A stretch of DNA of 64,000 bases from JAOADN01 sp049323795 (GTDB lineage Bacteria > Pseudomonadota > Alphaproteobacteria > Rhodobacterales > Rhodobacteraceae): the NCBI GenBank assembly GCA_049323795.1, contig JBMOOH010000031.1:1-64000 (forward strand), given 5' to 3'. Positions 1-8,741 of this stretch are shown here, in pieces. A program made the position numbers and the translations under genes. Position 1 is the first letter of the stretch. Each line of letters begins with the position of its first letter. The notes below the pieces were generated by a model that was not told where the DNA came from, made no database searches, and saw nothing but the letters and a program-made list of their open reading frames with translations.

Positions 1-124
1 TCACGAATGTCCATCGAAAGGGGTTTCGTCATGAGGGCTGGCCTCCACACCCAGACCCCATCGTGAACCAGAAATCCCAACGCATGGGAATCCCCAAACG
101 ATTCACTCAAGCGTCATCACGCTC
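1..124 (-). mobile_element. Right tip of an IS630-family element, truncated by the window edge
   Basis: Read on the minus strand, the element starts at 124 with GAGCGTGATGACGC next to a TA at 125-126, the dinucleotide that IS630/mariner elements duplicate on insertion. A GGGGATTCCC block lies about 30 bp inside, as it does in the two other IS630 tips of this window. An ATG at 32 (GGAGG about 13 bp upstream) opens MTKPLSMDIR, the usual N-terminus of IS630 transposases, and the frame runs off the edge. Only the first ten codons are visible, so whether the copy is complete cannot be judged. Confidence 0.72.
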
Positions 125-867
125 TAGATGGCCAGCCTGCCGCGGCGGATGGCGCCGAGGCCGGCGAGGGCGCCGAGAAGAAGCAGCGCCGAGCCCGGGA
201 GCGGAACCGGCGTCACCTGGCTTCCGGTGATGTCGAACGAAAGCGCGTCGCCCGGGCTCTGCTTGGCGTTCGCCCTGAGCATATAGTCGAACTTCAGCGT
301 GCCGCTGAGGTTCGAGATCGTCTGGACGCCGTTCAGCGCATAGGTCAGCGACGTGAAGGTGCTGTTCGTCGTCGAGAAGGTGAGCGGCACCGTCAGCGCC
401 TTGCCGTTCGCGCCTGCCGTGGTGACGGTGACGGTCGAGGACGCGAACCGCGTCAGGTCGTTGGCACGGAGGAAGAAGCTGACGATGTTCCAGGTTCCCG
501 ACGCGACCGTCGAACTGATGGTGCTTCCCCCCAGCGAGAAGGTGACGGCGCTTCCGTCGTAGCCGAGCGACCAGGCATAGGTCGTGCCGCTCGCGCCCCA
601 GAGCAGGCTCGCCGAGGTCAGGGTCGCGCCGGCGGCGTTCCGGATGAAGATGTCGTCGCCCACGCGTCCGGGGTTGTTGACGTTCTGGTCGCGCGCCGTG
701 CGGGTGGAGAAGAGCGTTGGCTGCTCCGGCAGGCCGATGCCGTTGTCCTGGACAAAGGCCCTGGGGTTCCTGAGGTTCACGACCGAAAGCGTTGCCGCCA
801 CGGCAGGGGCGGCGAGGGCGAGCCCGGCGAGGGCGAAGGCAAGTAACGACTTGGGCAGCAAGACCAT
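124..867 (-). CDS. Secreted protein with VPLPA-type C-terminal sorting signal
   Basis: 247 residues. The ATG at 867 is chosen because it opens a clean signal peptide (MVLLPKSLLAFALAGLALAA, then PAVAA); in-frame starts further upstream precede a non-signal-like stretch. The C-terminus has VPLPGSALLLLGALAGLGA followed by an Arg-rich tail (RRGR), the three-part architecture of VPLPA/PEP-CTERM sorting signals recognised by exosortases. The middle is rich in Thr/Ser and aliphatic residues in a beta-strand-like pattern, suggesting an exported surface or matrix protein; I do not recognise its domain. No exosortase gene lies in the window. The TAG stop is formed by the TA target and first G of the flanking IS, so a few C-terminal residues may be lost. 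Confidence 0.85.
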   Translation of the reverse strand: MVLLPKSLLAFALAGLALAAPAVAATLSVVNLRNPRAFVQDNGIGLPEQPTLFSTRTARDQNVNNPGRVGDDIFIRNAAGATLTSASLLWGASGTTYAWSLGYDGSAVTFSLGGSTISSTVASGTWNIVSFFLRANDLTRFASSTVTVTTAGANGKALTVPLTFSTTNSTFTSLTYALNGVQTISNLSGTLKFDYMLRANAKQSPGDALSFDITGSQVTPVPLPGSALLLLGALAGLGAIRRGRLAI

Positions 868-1317
868 GGGGCAGCGTCCATTCCTGGATCGGGTTCCGTT
901 CCAGCGGGGATATGGACGCGCAACGCGGCCGGAGTTTATAGCGAAACGGGCAATTCCGTGCCCTTTGGCGCCTGCATGGAAACGGTCTGTTACGTTGCAC
1001 GGACTGGCGGCAGCCAATGCCGACCGAAAGCGCCGCTGATGACGGCCGGTCCGGCCCTGGCAGGGATCGCTCGGCACACGACTGCTGGCTGCGGTCGGTC
1101 AGCGCACACCGATCCGAACGCTATGGCCTGCGCGACTGGACGTTCTGGCAGTATCCGGGGCCGGGATCATCCCCGGCATCGCGGGGACGGCCGGCGTCAA
1201 CCCGTTCCGGGGCAGCCCCGCGAACTGGGCGCGGTGGCTGGCGGCGCGGGCGGTTCAGGATCGCTTCCCCTCGGGAAACGGACCGGGCTCACCTGGGAAG
1301 TCCGGCCCTTGCGGCGA
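868..1317. other. 450-bp gap: promoter side of the VPLPA gene plus a lysozyme relic
   Basis: No intact gene is visible. The left part must hold the promoter of the leftward VPLPA-signal gene, but I see no convincing -35/-10 pair. The right part holds a plus-strand GH25 lysozyme relic, listed separately. Confidence 0.5.
1083..1273 (+). pseudogene. Relic of a GH25 (lysozyme-like) muramidase C-terminus, frameshifted
   Basis: One plus-strand frame reads CWLRSV then ERYGLRDWTFWQYPGPG (the latter from about 1119). After a one-base shift near 1160 it continues as GIIPGIAGTAGVNPFRGSP, then ANWARWL. This matches from memory the end of bacterial GH25 muramidases (DWTFWQYTGTG, then IPG, then a V(D/N)-x-F block and a W-x-x-W tail). 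There are eight bases between the TAT codon and GGG-ATC where nine would keep frame, so a single-base deletion is likely. The N-terminal catalytic part is absent. It is convergent with the flavoprotein gene on the right. Inferred by eye; a translated search would settle it. Confidence 0.6.
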
Positions 1318-3816
1318 TCACCCATCCACCCGGATGCGTTCGTTCTTCGGATCGAAGGGCGAGTCCTCGGTCACCACCGCATCCCAGAGGTGGCGGTTGA
1401 TGCGGATCTGGAGCCTGGTGCCCGGCGCCGAGAGGGCGACGGGGACGTAGCCCATGCCGATCTGCTTGCCGAACGCCACCGACCAGCCGCCCGAGGTCAG
1501 GCGGCCGACCTTCTGGCCATCCCTGACGATGGCTTCCTTGCCCCAGGGGTCGGTGTCGGCCGGCCCGTCGATCAGCACCGTCACGCACATGGAGCGGGTG
1601 CCGGTGTCGAGCATCGCCTGCTTGCCCTGGAAGTCCTTCGAGAGGTCCACGAAGCGGTCGAGACCGGCCTCGAGCGGCGTCGCGTCGCGGCCCAGCTCGC
1701 TGCCGAAGGCGCGGTAGGATTTCTCCTGTCTCAGCCAGTTCTGCGCCCGCGCGCCGACGAGCTTCAGCCCATGCTTCTCTCCGGCGGCGACCAGCCGGTC
1801 GAAGAGGTGGTTCTGCATCTCGACCGGGTGGTGCAGCTCCCAGCCGAGCTCGCCCGTATAGGCCACGCGGATGGCGCGGACGGGGACCATGCCGAGCTCG
1901 ATGTTGCGCATCGAAAGCCAGGGGAAGCGCTTGTTGGAAAGCACCGTCGCCGGGTCCGCGTCCCTGACCAGCTCCTTCAGGATGTCGCGCGACTTCGGCC
2001 CGGCGATGGCGAAGACGCCCCATTGCGTCGTCACGTCATGGATGTCGATCTGCCCGCCGCCGCGCGCCATGAAGTCCTCAGCGCATTTGATCAGGTAGTC
2101 GGCGTCATAGGCCGTCCAGGCGCCGGCGGAGACGAGGTAGTAGTCGTCCTGCGACAGCCGGACGATGGTGTATTCCGTCCGCGTCGTCCCGGCGGGGGTC
2201 AGCGCGTAGGTCAGGTTGATCCGGCCCACGCCCGGCAGCCTGTTGCAGGTGAACCAGTCGAGGAAGGCGGTCGCGCCGGCGCCGCGGACGAGGTGCTTGG
2301 TGAAGGCGGTGGCGTCGATCAGCCCCGCCGTCTCGCGGATGGCCTCCGCCTCATCGACGGCGTATTGCCACCAGCCGCCCCGGCGGAAGCTGCGCGCGCC
2401 GTGGTCGAAATCCGCAGGCGCGTTCAGGGGGCCGTAGTAGATCGGCCTCTCCCAGCCGTTCACCTGCCCGAACTGCGCGCCGCGCGCCTTCTGCCGGTCG
2501 TAGGCGGGCGAGGTCCGCAGGGGGCGGCAGGCTTCGCGTTCCTCGTCGGGATGGTGGAGGATGAAGACGTGGGCGTAGCACTCCTCATTCTTCCGCTCGC
2601 CGTATTCGGTCGTCATCCACGAGCCGTAGCGCTTGGGGTCGAGCGAGGCCATGTCGATCTCGGCCTCTCCTTCCGTCATCATCTGGGCGAGGTAATGGCC
2701 GGTGCCGCCGGCCGCCGTGATGCCGAAGCTGAACCCCTCGGCCAGCCACATGTTGCGCAGCCCCGGCGCCGGGCCGACGAGGGGGTTGCCGTCGGGCGTG
2801 TAGCAGATCGGGCCGTTGAAGTCGTCCTTGAGGCCCACCTGCTCGGATGACGGGATGCGGTGGATGAAGGACATGTATTCCGTCTCGATTCGCTCCAGAT
2901 CGAGCGGGAAGAGGTCGGCGCGGAAGCTGTCGGGCACGGTGTAGGGGAAGCGCGCGGGCGCGCCCTGTTCGTAGGGCCCGAGGATCCAGCCGCCGCGTTC
3001 CTCGCGCACGTACCAGTGCGCGTCGGCGTCCCTCAGGACCGGGTGCTGCGGGTTCGTCCTGCGCCATTCGACCAGCGCGGGGTCGGGTTCGGTGACGATG
3101 TACTGATGCTCGACCGGGATCGCGGGGATCCTGATGCCGAGGAGCCGCGCGGTGCGCTGGGCGTGGTTGCCGGTGGCGGTGACGACGTGCTCGGCGCGGA
3201 TTTCGCCCTTCTCGTCCGAGGGGACGAGGTTCCCCCCCTGCTCGACCATCCTCGTGACGCCGACGATCCATTCTCTGCCCGTCCAGCGGTAGCTGTCGAC
3301 CTGCCACCTGCGCTCGATCGTCACGCCCAGCTGACGCGCGCCCTTGGCCATCGCCTGCGTCACGTCCGCGGGGTTGATGTAGCCGTCCTGCGGGTGGAAG
3401 AGCGCGCCCCTGAGGTCATCGGTGCGGACGAGCGGCCAGCGGTCCCTGATCTCTTTTGGCGTCAGGAACTCGTGATAGACCCCGGCGGTTTCGGCGACGG
3501 ACGAATAGAGCATGTATTCGTCCATCCGCTCCTGCGTCTGGGCCATGCGCAGGTTGCCGACGACGTAGAAGCCGGGGTTGAGGCCGGTCTCGGCCTCGAG
3601 GCCCTTGTAGAAGTCCACCGAATACTTGTGGATGTGGGTGGTGGCGAAGGACATGTTGAACAAGGGCAGAAGGCCGGCGGCGTGCCAGGTGGAGCCGGAG
3701 GTCAGCTCGTCGCGCTCGATGAGCATCGTGTCCCAGCCGGCCTTGCCGAGGTGATAGGCGATTGCGGTTCCCACCGCGCCGCCGCCGACGACCAGCGCCC
3801 TGACATGCGTCTTCAT
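1318..3816 (-). CDS. GcvT-domain FAD-dependent dehydrogenase (dimethylglycine/sarcosine dehydrogenase-like)
   Basis: 832 residues. The start at 3816 places the FAD motif VVGGGAVGTAIAYHLGKAG at residues 9-27. STWHAAGLL follows, with His45 at the position of the covalent flavin-binding His of dimethylglycine and sarcosine dehydrogenases. The N-terminal half is a DAO-type oxidoreductase domain; the C-terminal half carries the aminomethyltransferase-like (GcvT) folate-binding domains, with GELGWELHHP near the end. Family enzymes oxidatively demethylate N-methyl glycines and pass the C1 unit to tetrahydrofolate; the exact substrate cannot be read here. The length is normal for the family. It stands alone, with no glycine-cleavage or betaine genes beside it. 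Confidence 0.88.
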   Translation of the reverse strand: MKTHVRALVVGGGAVGTAIAYHLGKAGWDTMLIERDELTSGSTWHAAGLLPLFNMSFATTHIHKYSVDFYKGLEAETGLNPGFYVVGNLRMAQTQERMDEYMLYSSVAETAGVYHEFLTPKEIRDRWPLVRTDDLRGALFHPQDGYINPADVTQAMAKGARQLGVTIERRWQVDSYRWTGREWIVGVTRMVEQGGNLVPSDEKGEIRAEHVVTATGNHAQRTARLLGIRIPAIPVEHQYIVTEPDPALVEWRRTNPQHPVLRDADAHWYVREERGGWILGPYEQGAPARFPYTVPDSFRADLFPLDLERIETEYMSFIHRIPSSEQVGLKDDFNGPICYTPDGNPLVGPAPGLRNMWLAEGFSFGITAAGGTGHYLAQMMTEGEAEIDMASLDPKRYGSWMTTEYGERKNEECYAHVFILHHPDEEREACRPLRTSPAYDRQKARGAQFGQVNGWERPIYYGPLNAPADFDHGARSFRRGGWWQYAVDEAEAIRETAGLIDATAFTKHLVRGAGATAFLDWFTCNRLPGVGRINLTYALTPAGTTRTEYTIVRLSQDDYYLVSAGAWTAYDADYLIKCAEDFMARGGGQIDIHDVTTQWGVFAIAGPKSRDILKELVRDADPATVLSNKRFPWLSMRNIELGMVPVRAIRVAYTGELGWELHHPVEMQNHLFDRLVAAGEKHGLKLVGARAQNWLRQEKSYRAFGSELGRDATPLEAGLDRFVDLSKDFQGKQAMLDTGTRSMCVTVLIDGPADTDPWGKEAIVRDGQKVGRLTSGGWSVAFGKQIGMGYVPVALSAPGTRLQIRINRHLWDAVVTEDSPFDPKNERIRVDG

Positions 3817-3946
3817 CTGCCTACTCCCCGTCGGTGCGTGACGCGGCCATACATGCCAGAGGCGGTCGCGTCGCGGTAGGTCAGGGCGACGTGGGGGGGG
3901 TGAAAAGCGACATGCGGCCGGACCGCAGGCCGATCCGGACCGCCCG

Positions 3947-4462
3947 TCAGTCCTTCCGGACCTGGCAGAACTTGGTGCCGGCCCTCGTCGTGCAGGATGA
4001 CTGGAGCGTTCCGGCACCGGTCGCGATGCGCCCGGGCCTGGGTCGGTCCTGCAGGGGCGCGGGCGCAGAGGGTTCGGGACCGGGGGCTCCGGTGGCGGCG
4101 AAGATCGCCGTGGTCCGGTCCAGGACTCCGTCCGGGGCGAAGCCGGCGGGGATCGCTCCGCGCAGGGCCTTGCCGGCGACCGTCTCGCCGCCGAGCGTGC
4201 CGAGCGTGCCGAGGGCGAGGACGACCGCGCGGGCGGGAGAGACGGAACCGTCGCTAGGTTCGCCCGGCAGAGGCGGAGTCGCCGCAGGCGGGCGTACCCT
4301 GCCGGTCCCGCCCAGCGACAGGCTGCGCACCGGTTCGAGCCGCTGCCCCACATAGCCGGAGAAGGTCAGGCCGGGGTCGGTCTGGAGCTTCGAGAAATAG
4401 TCGAGCGACACGACCGCGCCGGCCAGAACGGACGCGAAGATCCATGCGATAATCCGTTCCAC
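3947..4462 (-). CDS. Hypothetical membrane-anchored protein
   Basis: 171 residues from a GTG start at 4462. The first 20 residues (MERIIAWIFASVLAGAVVSL) form one hydrophobic segment that may be an uncleaved signal anchor. The rest is Pro/Gly/Ala-rich and low in complexity; the C-terminus holds two Cys (SSCTTRAGTKFC) that could form a disulfide outside the cytoplasm. I recognise no family. It sits alone between the GcvT flavoprotein and the 2-hydroxyacid dehydrogenase. Codon use is compatible with coding, but the start and even the reality of the gene are less certain than its neighbours. Confidence 0.5.
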   Translation of the reverse strand: MERIIAWIFASVLAGAVVSLDYFSKLQTDPGLTFSGYVGQRLEPVRSLSLGGTGRVRPPAATPPLPGEPSDGSVSPARAVVLALGTLGTLGGETVAGKALRGAIPAGFAPDGVLDRTTAIFAATGAPGPEPSAPAPLQDRPRPGRIATGAGTLQSSCTTRAGTKFCQVRKD

Positions 4463-4740
4463 CTGCTACTCCCGTCCAGGACGGGTGGTCTCCTAGACCT
4501 GCCGAATGTCGGAATTGTGGCTCCTCGCGGGCACCGGCCGGATCCGCGACTCTGCGGCAGCAGCCGGGATTGAGGACCGGTCCCGCGCGCCCCCCGCAGC
4601 CGAAGCCACGCCTCGCTTTGGTCGAGGTTGACGGGTGCCGGCACCAAGCTGCGCACCCCCGCCGCGCCGCGTGGCGGGCAGGCAACAGCGCGATCCGGAA
4701 GGACTGCGCCGTGCGAGAGCCGCGATGGTGTCCGCGGCGT

Positions 4741-5721
4741 TCAGAGCATCCCCGGAACGACCAGATCGGGCGGGCGGTGCCCGTCAGCGAAGGTCTTGAT
4801 GTTGATGATGACCTTTTCGCCCATCTCGATCCGGCCCTCGACCGTGGCCGACCCCATGTGCGGCAGCAGGACGACATTCGGCAGGGCCCGCAGGCGCGGG
4901 TTGATGTCGGCGCCGCGTTCGAACACGTCGAGTCCCGCCCCTGCGATCTCGCCCGCGCGCAGGGCCCGGGTCAGGGCGTTCTCGTCGATGACCTCGCCGC
5001 GCGAGGTGTTCACGATCACCGATGTCGGCTTCATCAGCTTCAGCCGCCGCGCATTGATGAGATGGAAGGTGGCCGGCGTATGCGGACAGTTGACGCTGAC
5101 GACATCCATCCGCGCGACCATCTGGTCCAGGCTTTCCCACCACCTCGCGTCGGTCTCGGCCTCGGGACGCAGGCGGCGCCGGTTGTGATAATGGATCTGC
5201 ATCCCGAAGACCCGGGCGCGGCGGGCGACGGCCGAGCCGATCCGGCCCATCCCGAGGATGCCGAGGCGCCGGCCGGCGACACGGCCGCCCAGGAAGGCGG
5301 TGGGCGACCAGCCGGCCCATTCGCCCGACTGCATCGCCGCCATGCCTTCGGGGATGCGCCTGATGACCGCGAGCATGAGCGCGATGGTCATGTCCGCGGT
5401 GTCGTCGGTCATCACGCCGGGCGTGTTCGAGACGAGGATGCCCCTCTGCCGGGCGGTGCCCACGTCGATATGGTCGATCCCCGCCCCGTAGTTCGCGATC
5501 AACTTCAGCCGGTCCCCCGCCTGCGCAAGCAGCGCCGCGTCCACCCGGTCGGTGAGCGTTGGCACGACCACATCCGCCCGCCGCATCGCGGCGGCCAGCT
5601 CGTCGCGGCTCATCGGAGCGTCGGCGTCGCGCAGTTCGACATCGAACAGCTCCTTCATGCGGGTCTCGACCACCTCGGGCAGACGCCGCGTCACGACCAC
5701 AGTGAGCCGCCTCGGACCCAT
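4741..5721 (-). CDS. D-2-hydroxyacid dehydrogenase (glyoxylate reductase-like) with a variant active site
   Basis: 326 residues. The Rossmann motif LGILGMGRIGSAVA (GMGRIG at 157-162) and the NTSRGE block with catalytic Arg241 are clear, and LPHMGSAT supplies His288. The family reduces glyoxylate, hydroxypyruvate or related 2-oxoacids with NAD(P)H. The segment that normally reads DVFxxEP reads DVFERGADINP here, so the position of the catalytic Glu (270) is Gly. Such a variant may be a recognised subfamily rather than a dead enzyme. The gene is divergent from the SH3 protein gene, with about 100 bp between them for both promoters. Confidence 0.88.
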   Translation of the reverse strand: MGPRRLTVVVTRRLPEVVETRMKELFDVELRDADAPMSRDELAAAMRRADVVVPTLTDRVDAALLAQAGDRLKLIANYGAGIDHIDVGTARQRGILVSNTPGVMTDDTADMTIALMLAVIRRIPEGMAAMQSGEWAGWSPTAFLGGRVAGRRLGILGMGRIGSAVARRARVFGMQIHYHNRRRLRPEAETDARWWESLDQMVARMDVVSVNCPHTPATFHLINARRLKLMKPTSVIVNTSRGEVIDENALTRALRAGEIAGAGLDVFERGADINPRLRALPNVVLLPHMGSATVEGRIEMGEKVIINIKTFADGHRPPDLVVPGML

Positions 5722-5827
5722 GAACGGACTTTCCTCTCTTCCCTCGCAACCGTGCTGATGGCAAAGTGACGGCTAACGGGGAAGGCGACAAGCCCCGAAA
5801 GGCGCAGTCATACGGGCGGACAGACAG

Positions 5828-6379
5828 ATGCGTGGCAGGATCGCGGCGGTCATCGGACTGCTGGCAGCCGGTGTTCTTATCGGTGCCGTTCCTGCGGCGG
5901 GCACACCCCCGTCGGCGGGAGAGGCGGGCTCGGGTGCCGGGGGCGGCCCGGGGCGCGGCCCGGTCACCAACCTGCCCCTGCCGCGCTTCGTCTCGCTCAA
6001 GACCGATGAGGGAAATGCCCGCCGGGGGCCTTCGTTGACCCAGAGGATCGACTGGGTCTTCCGCCTGCCCAACATGCCCCTGCTCGTGACCGCAGAATTC
6101 GAGAACTGGCGGCGGATCGAGGACAGCGAGGGACAGGGGGGATGGATCCACTACTCGCTCCTGTCCGGAGCGCGGACGGTGATGATCGAATCGGCGCTTG
6201 CCGACCTGCGCACCAGACCCGACCCCGAGGCGCCGGTCACCGCGCGCGCCGAGGCGGGCGTGGTGGCGCGCCTCGGCGAATGCCGGATCGACTGGTGCAG
6301 GATCACCGCCGACGGCCAGAAGGGCTGGGTGCGCAAGGCCGATATCTGGGGCGTCGGCGCCGACGAGATCCGGCAATAG
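5828..6379 (+). CDS. Exported SH3-like domain protein
   Basis: 183 residues with a signal peptide (MRGRIAAVIGLLAAGVLIGA, then VPAAG). After a Gly/Pro linker come two SH3-like repeats: one around RFVSLKTDEGNARRGPS through WRRIEDSEGQGGWIHYSLL, the other around ADLRTRPDPEAPVTARAE through GWVRKADIWGV. This is the DUF1058/SH3_4 arrangement of periplasmic bacterial SH3 proteins, which are thought to bind peptidoglycan or protein ligands; the ligand is unknown. It is convergent with the M3 peptidase gene (about 50 bp) and divergent from the dehydrogenase. Confidence 0.85.
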   Translation: MRGRIAAVIGLLAAGVLIGAVPAAGTPPSAGEAGSGAGGGPGRGPVTNLPLPRFVSLKTDEGNARRGPSLTQRIDWVFRLPNMPLLVTAEFENWRRIEDSEGQGGWIHYSLLSGARTVMIESALADLRTRPDPEAPVTARAEAGVVARLGECRIDWCRITADGQKGWVRKADIWGVGADEIRQ

Positions 6380-6430
6380 GCGGGACGCCCGCGCCCGCCC
6401 TGACCGGCAGGACCGCGGCCGCATCGGCGA

Positions 6431-8458
6431 TCAGGCCGCGCCGAGCAGCCCCCTGCCCTTCAGGAGCGGCTCGACCCCCGGCATCCTTCCGCGGAACTTC
6501 ACGTAGAGCGCCTCGGGGTCGTCCGACCCGCCCGCCGAGAGGATGAAGCGTTCGAGCCGGCCGGCCGTCGCGGCGTCGAAGGCGCTCCCCGCCTCGCGGA
6601 AGGCATCGAAGGCGTCGGCGTCCATCACCTCGGACCACATGTAGCTGTAGTAGCCCGCCGAATAGCCGTCGCCCGCGAAGACATGGGCGAAGTGCGGCGT
6701 CGCGTGGCGCATCGGGATCGCGTGCGGAAGCCCGATGTCCGTCAGCACCTTCTCCTGCATCGCCATCGGATCGTCAGGGGCCCTGCCGTCGTGGAAGGCA
6801 AGATCCACGAGGGCCGAGGCGAGGTATTCCACGGTCGCGAAGCCCTGGTCGTGGGTGCCGGCCGCGAGCAGGCGGTCGCGCATCGCCTCCGGCATCGGCG
6901 CGCCCGTCACGGCGTGGCGGGCGTGGGTTTCGAGCACCTCGGGCACGTCGAGCCAGTGTTCGTAAAGCTGGCTCGGCAGTTCCACGAAATCGCGGGCAAC
7001 GCTGGTGCCCGCGACGAAGGGATAGGTCACATCGGACAGCATCGCGTGGAGCGCGTGGCCGAATTCATGAAAGAGCGTGCGGGCATCGTCGTGGGAGAGG
7101 AGCGCGGGGCTGCTTTCGGGGGGCCTGGCGAAGTTGCAGACGTTCACGACGACGGGGCGCACCTCGCCCCCGAGCTTCCGCTGGCCGCGGAAGGACGCGC
7201 ACCAGGCCCCCGAGCGCTTGGAGGCGCGGGCGAAGAAGTCGCCGATGAAGACGGCGAGGTGGCGACCGTCGCGCGTGACCTCCCAGGCGCGGGCGTCGGG
7301 GTGGTAGAGGGCCGCGTCGAGCGGGCGGAAGGAGAGGCCGAAGAGGCGGGTCGCGGTGTCGAAGGCGGCCTCGATCATCCGGTCGAGCGCAAGGAAGGGC
7401 TTCAGTTCGCCTTCGTCGAGGTCATGCTCGGCCTTGCGGCGCCTTTCGGAATAGTAGCGCCAGTCCCAGGGTTCGAGGCGGCCGTTGATGCCGTCCCCGT
7501 GCATCATCTCCTCGAGCACCGCCGCGTCGGCGTTCGCCCTGGCCCTGGCGGGTTCCCAGACGCGCATGAGAAGGTCGCGGACGGCCTCCGGCGTCTTGGC
7601 CATCTCGGGCTCGAGCTTGTAGGCGGCGAAGCTGTCGTAGCCGAGAAGCCGCGCGCGTTCCTCGCGGAGCTTCAGGATTTCTGCCGCCGCCGCGCGGTTG
7701 TCGGTCGCCCCCCCGGTCATCCCGCGTGCGACCCAGGCGCGCCAGGCGGTTTCGCGCAACGCTCGCTGGGGCGAGAACTGGAGGAAGGGGACGATGAGCG
7801 AGCGGCTGAGGGTGAGGCCGTGGCCCTCCTTCCCGCGCTCCCCGGCGGCGGCGCGGGCGGTGGCGACGACGAAGTCGGGCAGGCCCTGCAGATCGGCCTG
7901 CGTCACCGGCAGGAACCAGTCGCGCTCGTCCGCGAGAAGGTTCTGGGCGAACCGGGTGGACAGGACCGCCAGCCGCTCCTTCACCGCCTTCAGCCGCTCG
8001 CGCCCCCTGCCTTCCACCCTGGCCCCGGCGCGGACGAACATGCGGCGGTAGAGGGTGAGGACGCGCATCTGTTCGGGCGTCAGCGCAAGGCTGTCGCGCA
8101 TCTCCCACAGCGCCTCGATCCGGGCGAAGAGGTCGAGGTTCATCGTCACCTCGGACGAAAACGCCGCCATCTTCGGGGCGAGGTCGCGCTCAAGCGCCTC
8201 GCGCGCGGGGTTCGAGTCCGATCCGGCGAGGTTGTAGAAGACGCCCGAGACGCGGTCGAGCGTCTCCCCGGCCAGTTCCAGCGCCTCGATCGTGTTGGCG
8301 AAGCTGGGCGCATCGGGGGTCGCGGCGATCTTGCCGATGTTCGCCCGTGCCTCGGCCAGCGCCGCGTCGAAGGCCGGCCCGAAATCCTCGTCCCGGATCG
8401 CGGCGAAGGGCGGCAGGGCGAAGCCGGCGGTCCAGGGGGCGAGCAGCGGGTTGGTCAT
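6431..8458 (-). CDS. M3-family zinc metallopeptidase (oligopeptidase A / dipeptidyl carboxypeptidase type)
   Basis: 675 residues, starting MTNPLLAPW at 8458. The zinc site HEFGH is at 464-468 (FHEFGHALHAMLS), in the HExxH(G)-type block of M3 peptidases, with the third ligand expected in the FVELPSQLYEHW segment. The long helical N-terminal region (about 1-430) and total length fit PrlC/Dcp enzymes, which degrade oligopeptides in the cytoplasm or periplasm. No signal peptide is visible, so a cytoplasmic enzyme is favoured. Whether it acts as an endopeptidase or dipeptidyl carboxypeptidase cannot be told by eye. The 283 bp to the next gene hold no recognisable gene. Confidence 0.92.
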   Translation of the reverse strand: MTNPLLAPWTAGFALPPFAAIRDEDFGPAFDAALAEARANIGKIAATPDAPSFANTIEALELAGETLDRVSGVFYNLAGSDSNPAREALERDLAPKMAAFSSEVTMNLDLFARIEALWEMRDSLALTPEQMRVLTLYRRMFVRAGARVEGRGRERLKAVKERLAVLSTRFAQNLLADERDWFLPVTQADLQGLPDFVVATARAAAGERGKEGHGLTLSRSLIVPFLQFSPQRALRETAWRAWVARGMTGGATDNRAAAAEILKLREERARLLGYDSFAAYKLEPEMAKTPEAVRDLLMRVWEPARARANADAAVLEEMMHGDGINGRLEPWDWRYYSERRRKAEHDLDEGELKPFLALDRMIEAAFDTATRLFGLSFRPLDAALYHPDARAWEVTRDGRHLAVFIGDFFARASKRSGAWCASFRGQRKLGGEVRPVVVNVCNFARPPESSPALLSHDDARTLFHEFGHALHAMLSDVTYPFVAGTSVARDFVELPSQLYEHWLDVPEVLETHARHAVTGAPMPEAMRDRLLAAGTHDQGFATVEYLASALVDLAFHDGRAPDDPMAMQEKVLTDIGLPHAIPMRHATPHFAHVFAGDGYSAGYYSYMWSEVMDADAFDAFREAGSAFDAATAGRLERFILSAGGSDDPEALYVKFRGRMPGVEPLLKGRGLLGAA

Positions 8459-8741
8459 GGCGTCTCCTTCGCCGGGCCGGCCGGCTGTCCAGTCCCGGCA
8501 TCCGGCGGATCGGGGGACGATGAATCTGTCCGCCGCCGAAGTCCAGATGCCGCGGATGCATCCGCAGGGCGAGGGCGGTTCGGCGCGGGCGGTCCGGCCC
8601 CGGGTGGCGGCGCGCGCGGTCGCGGCTCTCCCGTGGCGGGACCGTCCCCTGTGGCCTGCCTCCATTCCGCGGCAGGGCCGGCACCATCGGACCATGGGAG
8701 CACACCGGGGCCCGCTCCGGGACTCCGGCCGGGCGCCGGCC

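Noticed and set aside
958..2850. A 630-codon plus-strand frame over the GcvT-type flavoprotein gene
   Set aside because: Antisense shadow; only the GH25-like segment near 1083-1273 in two other frames has recognisable similarity.
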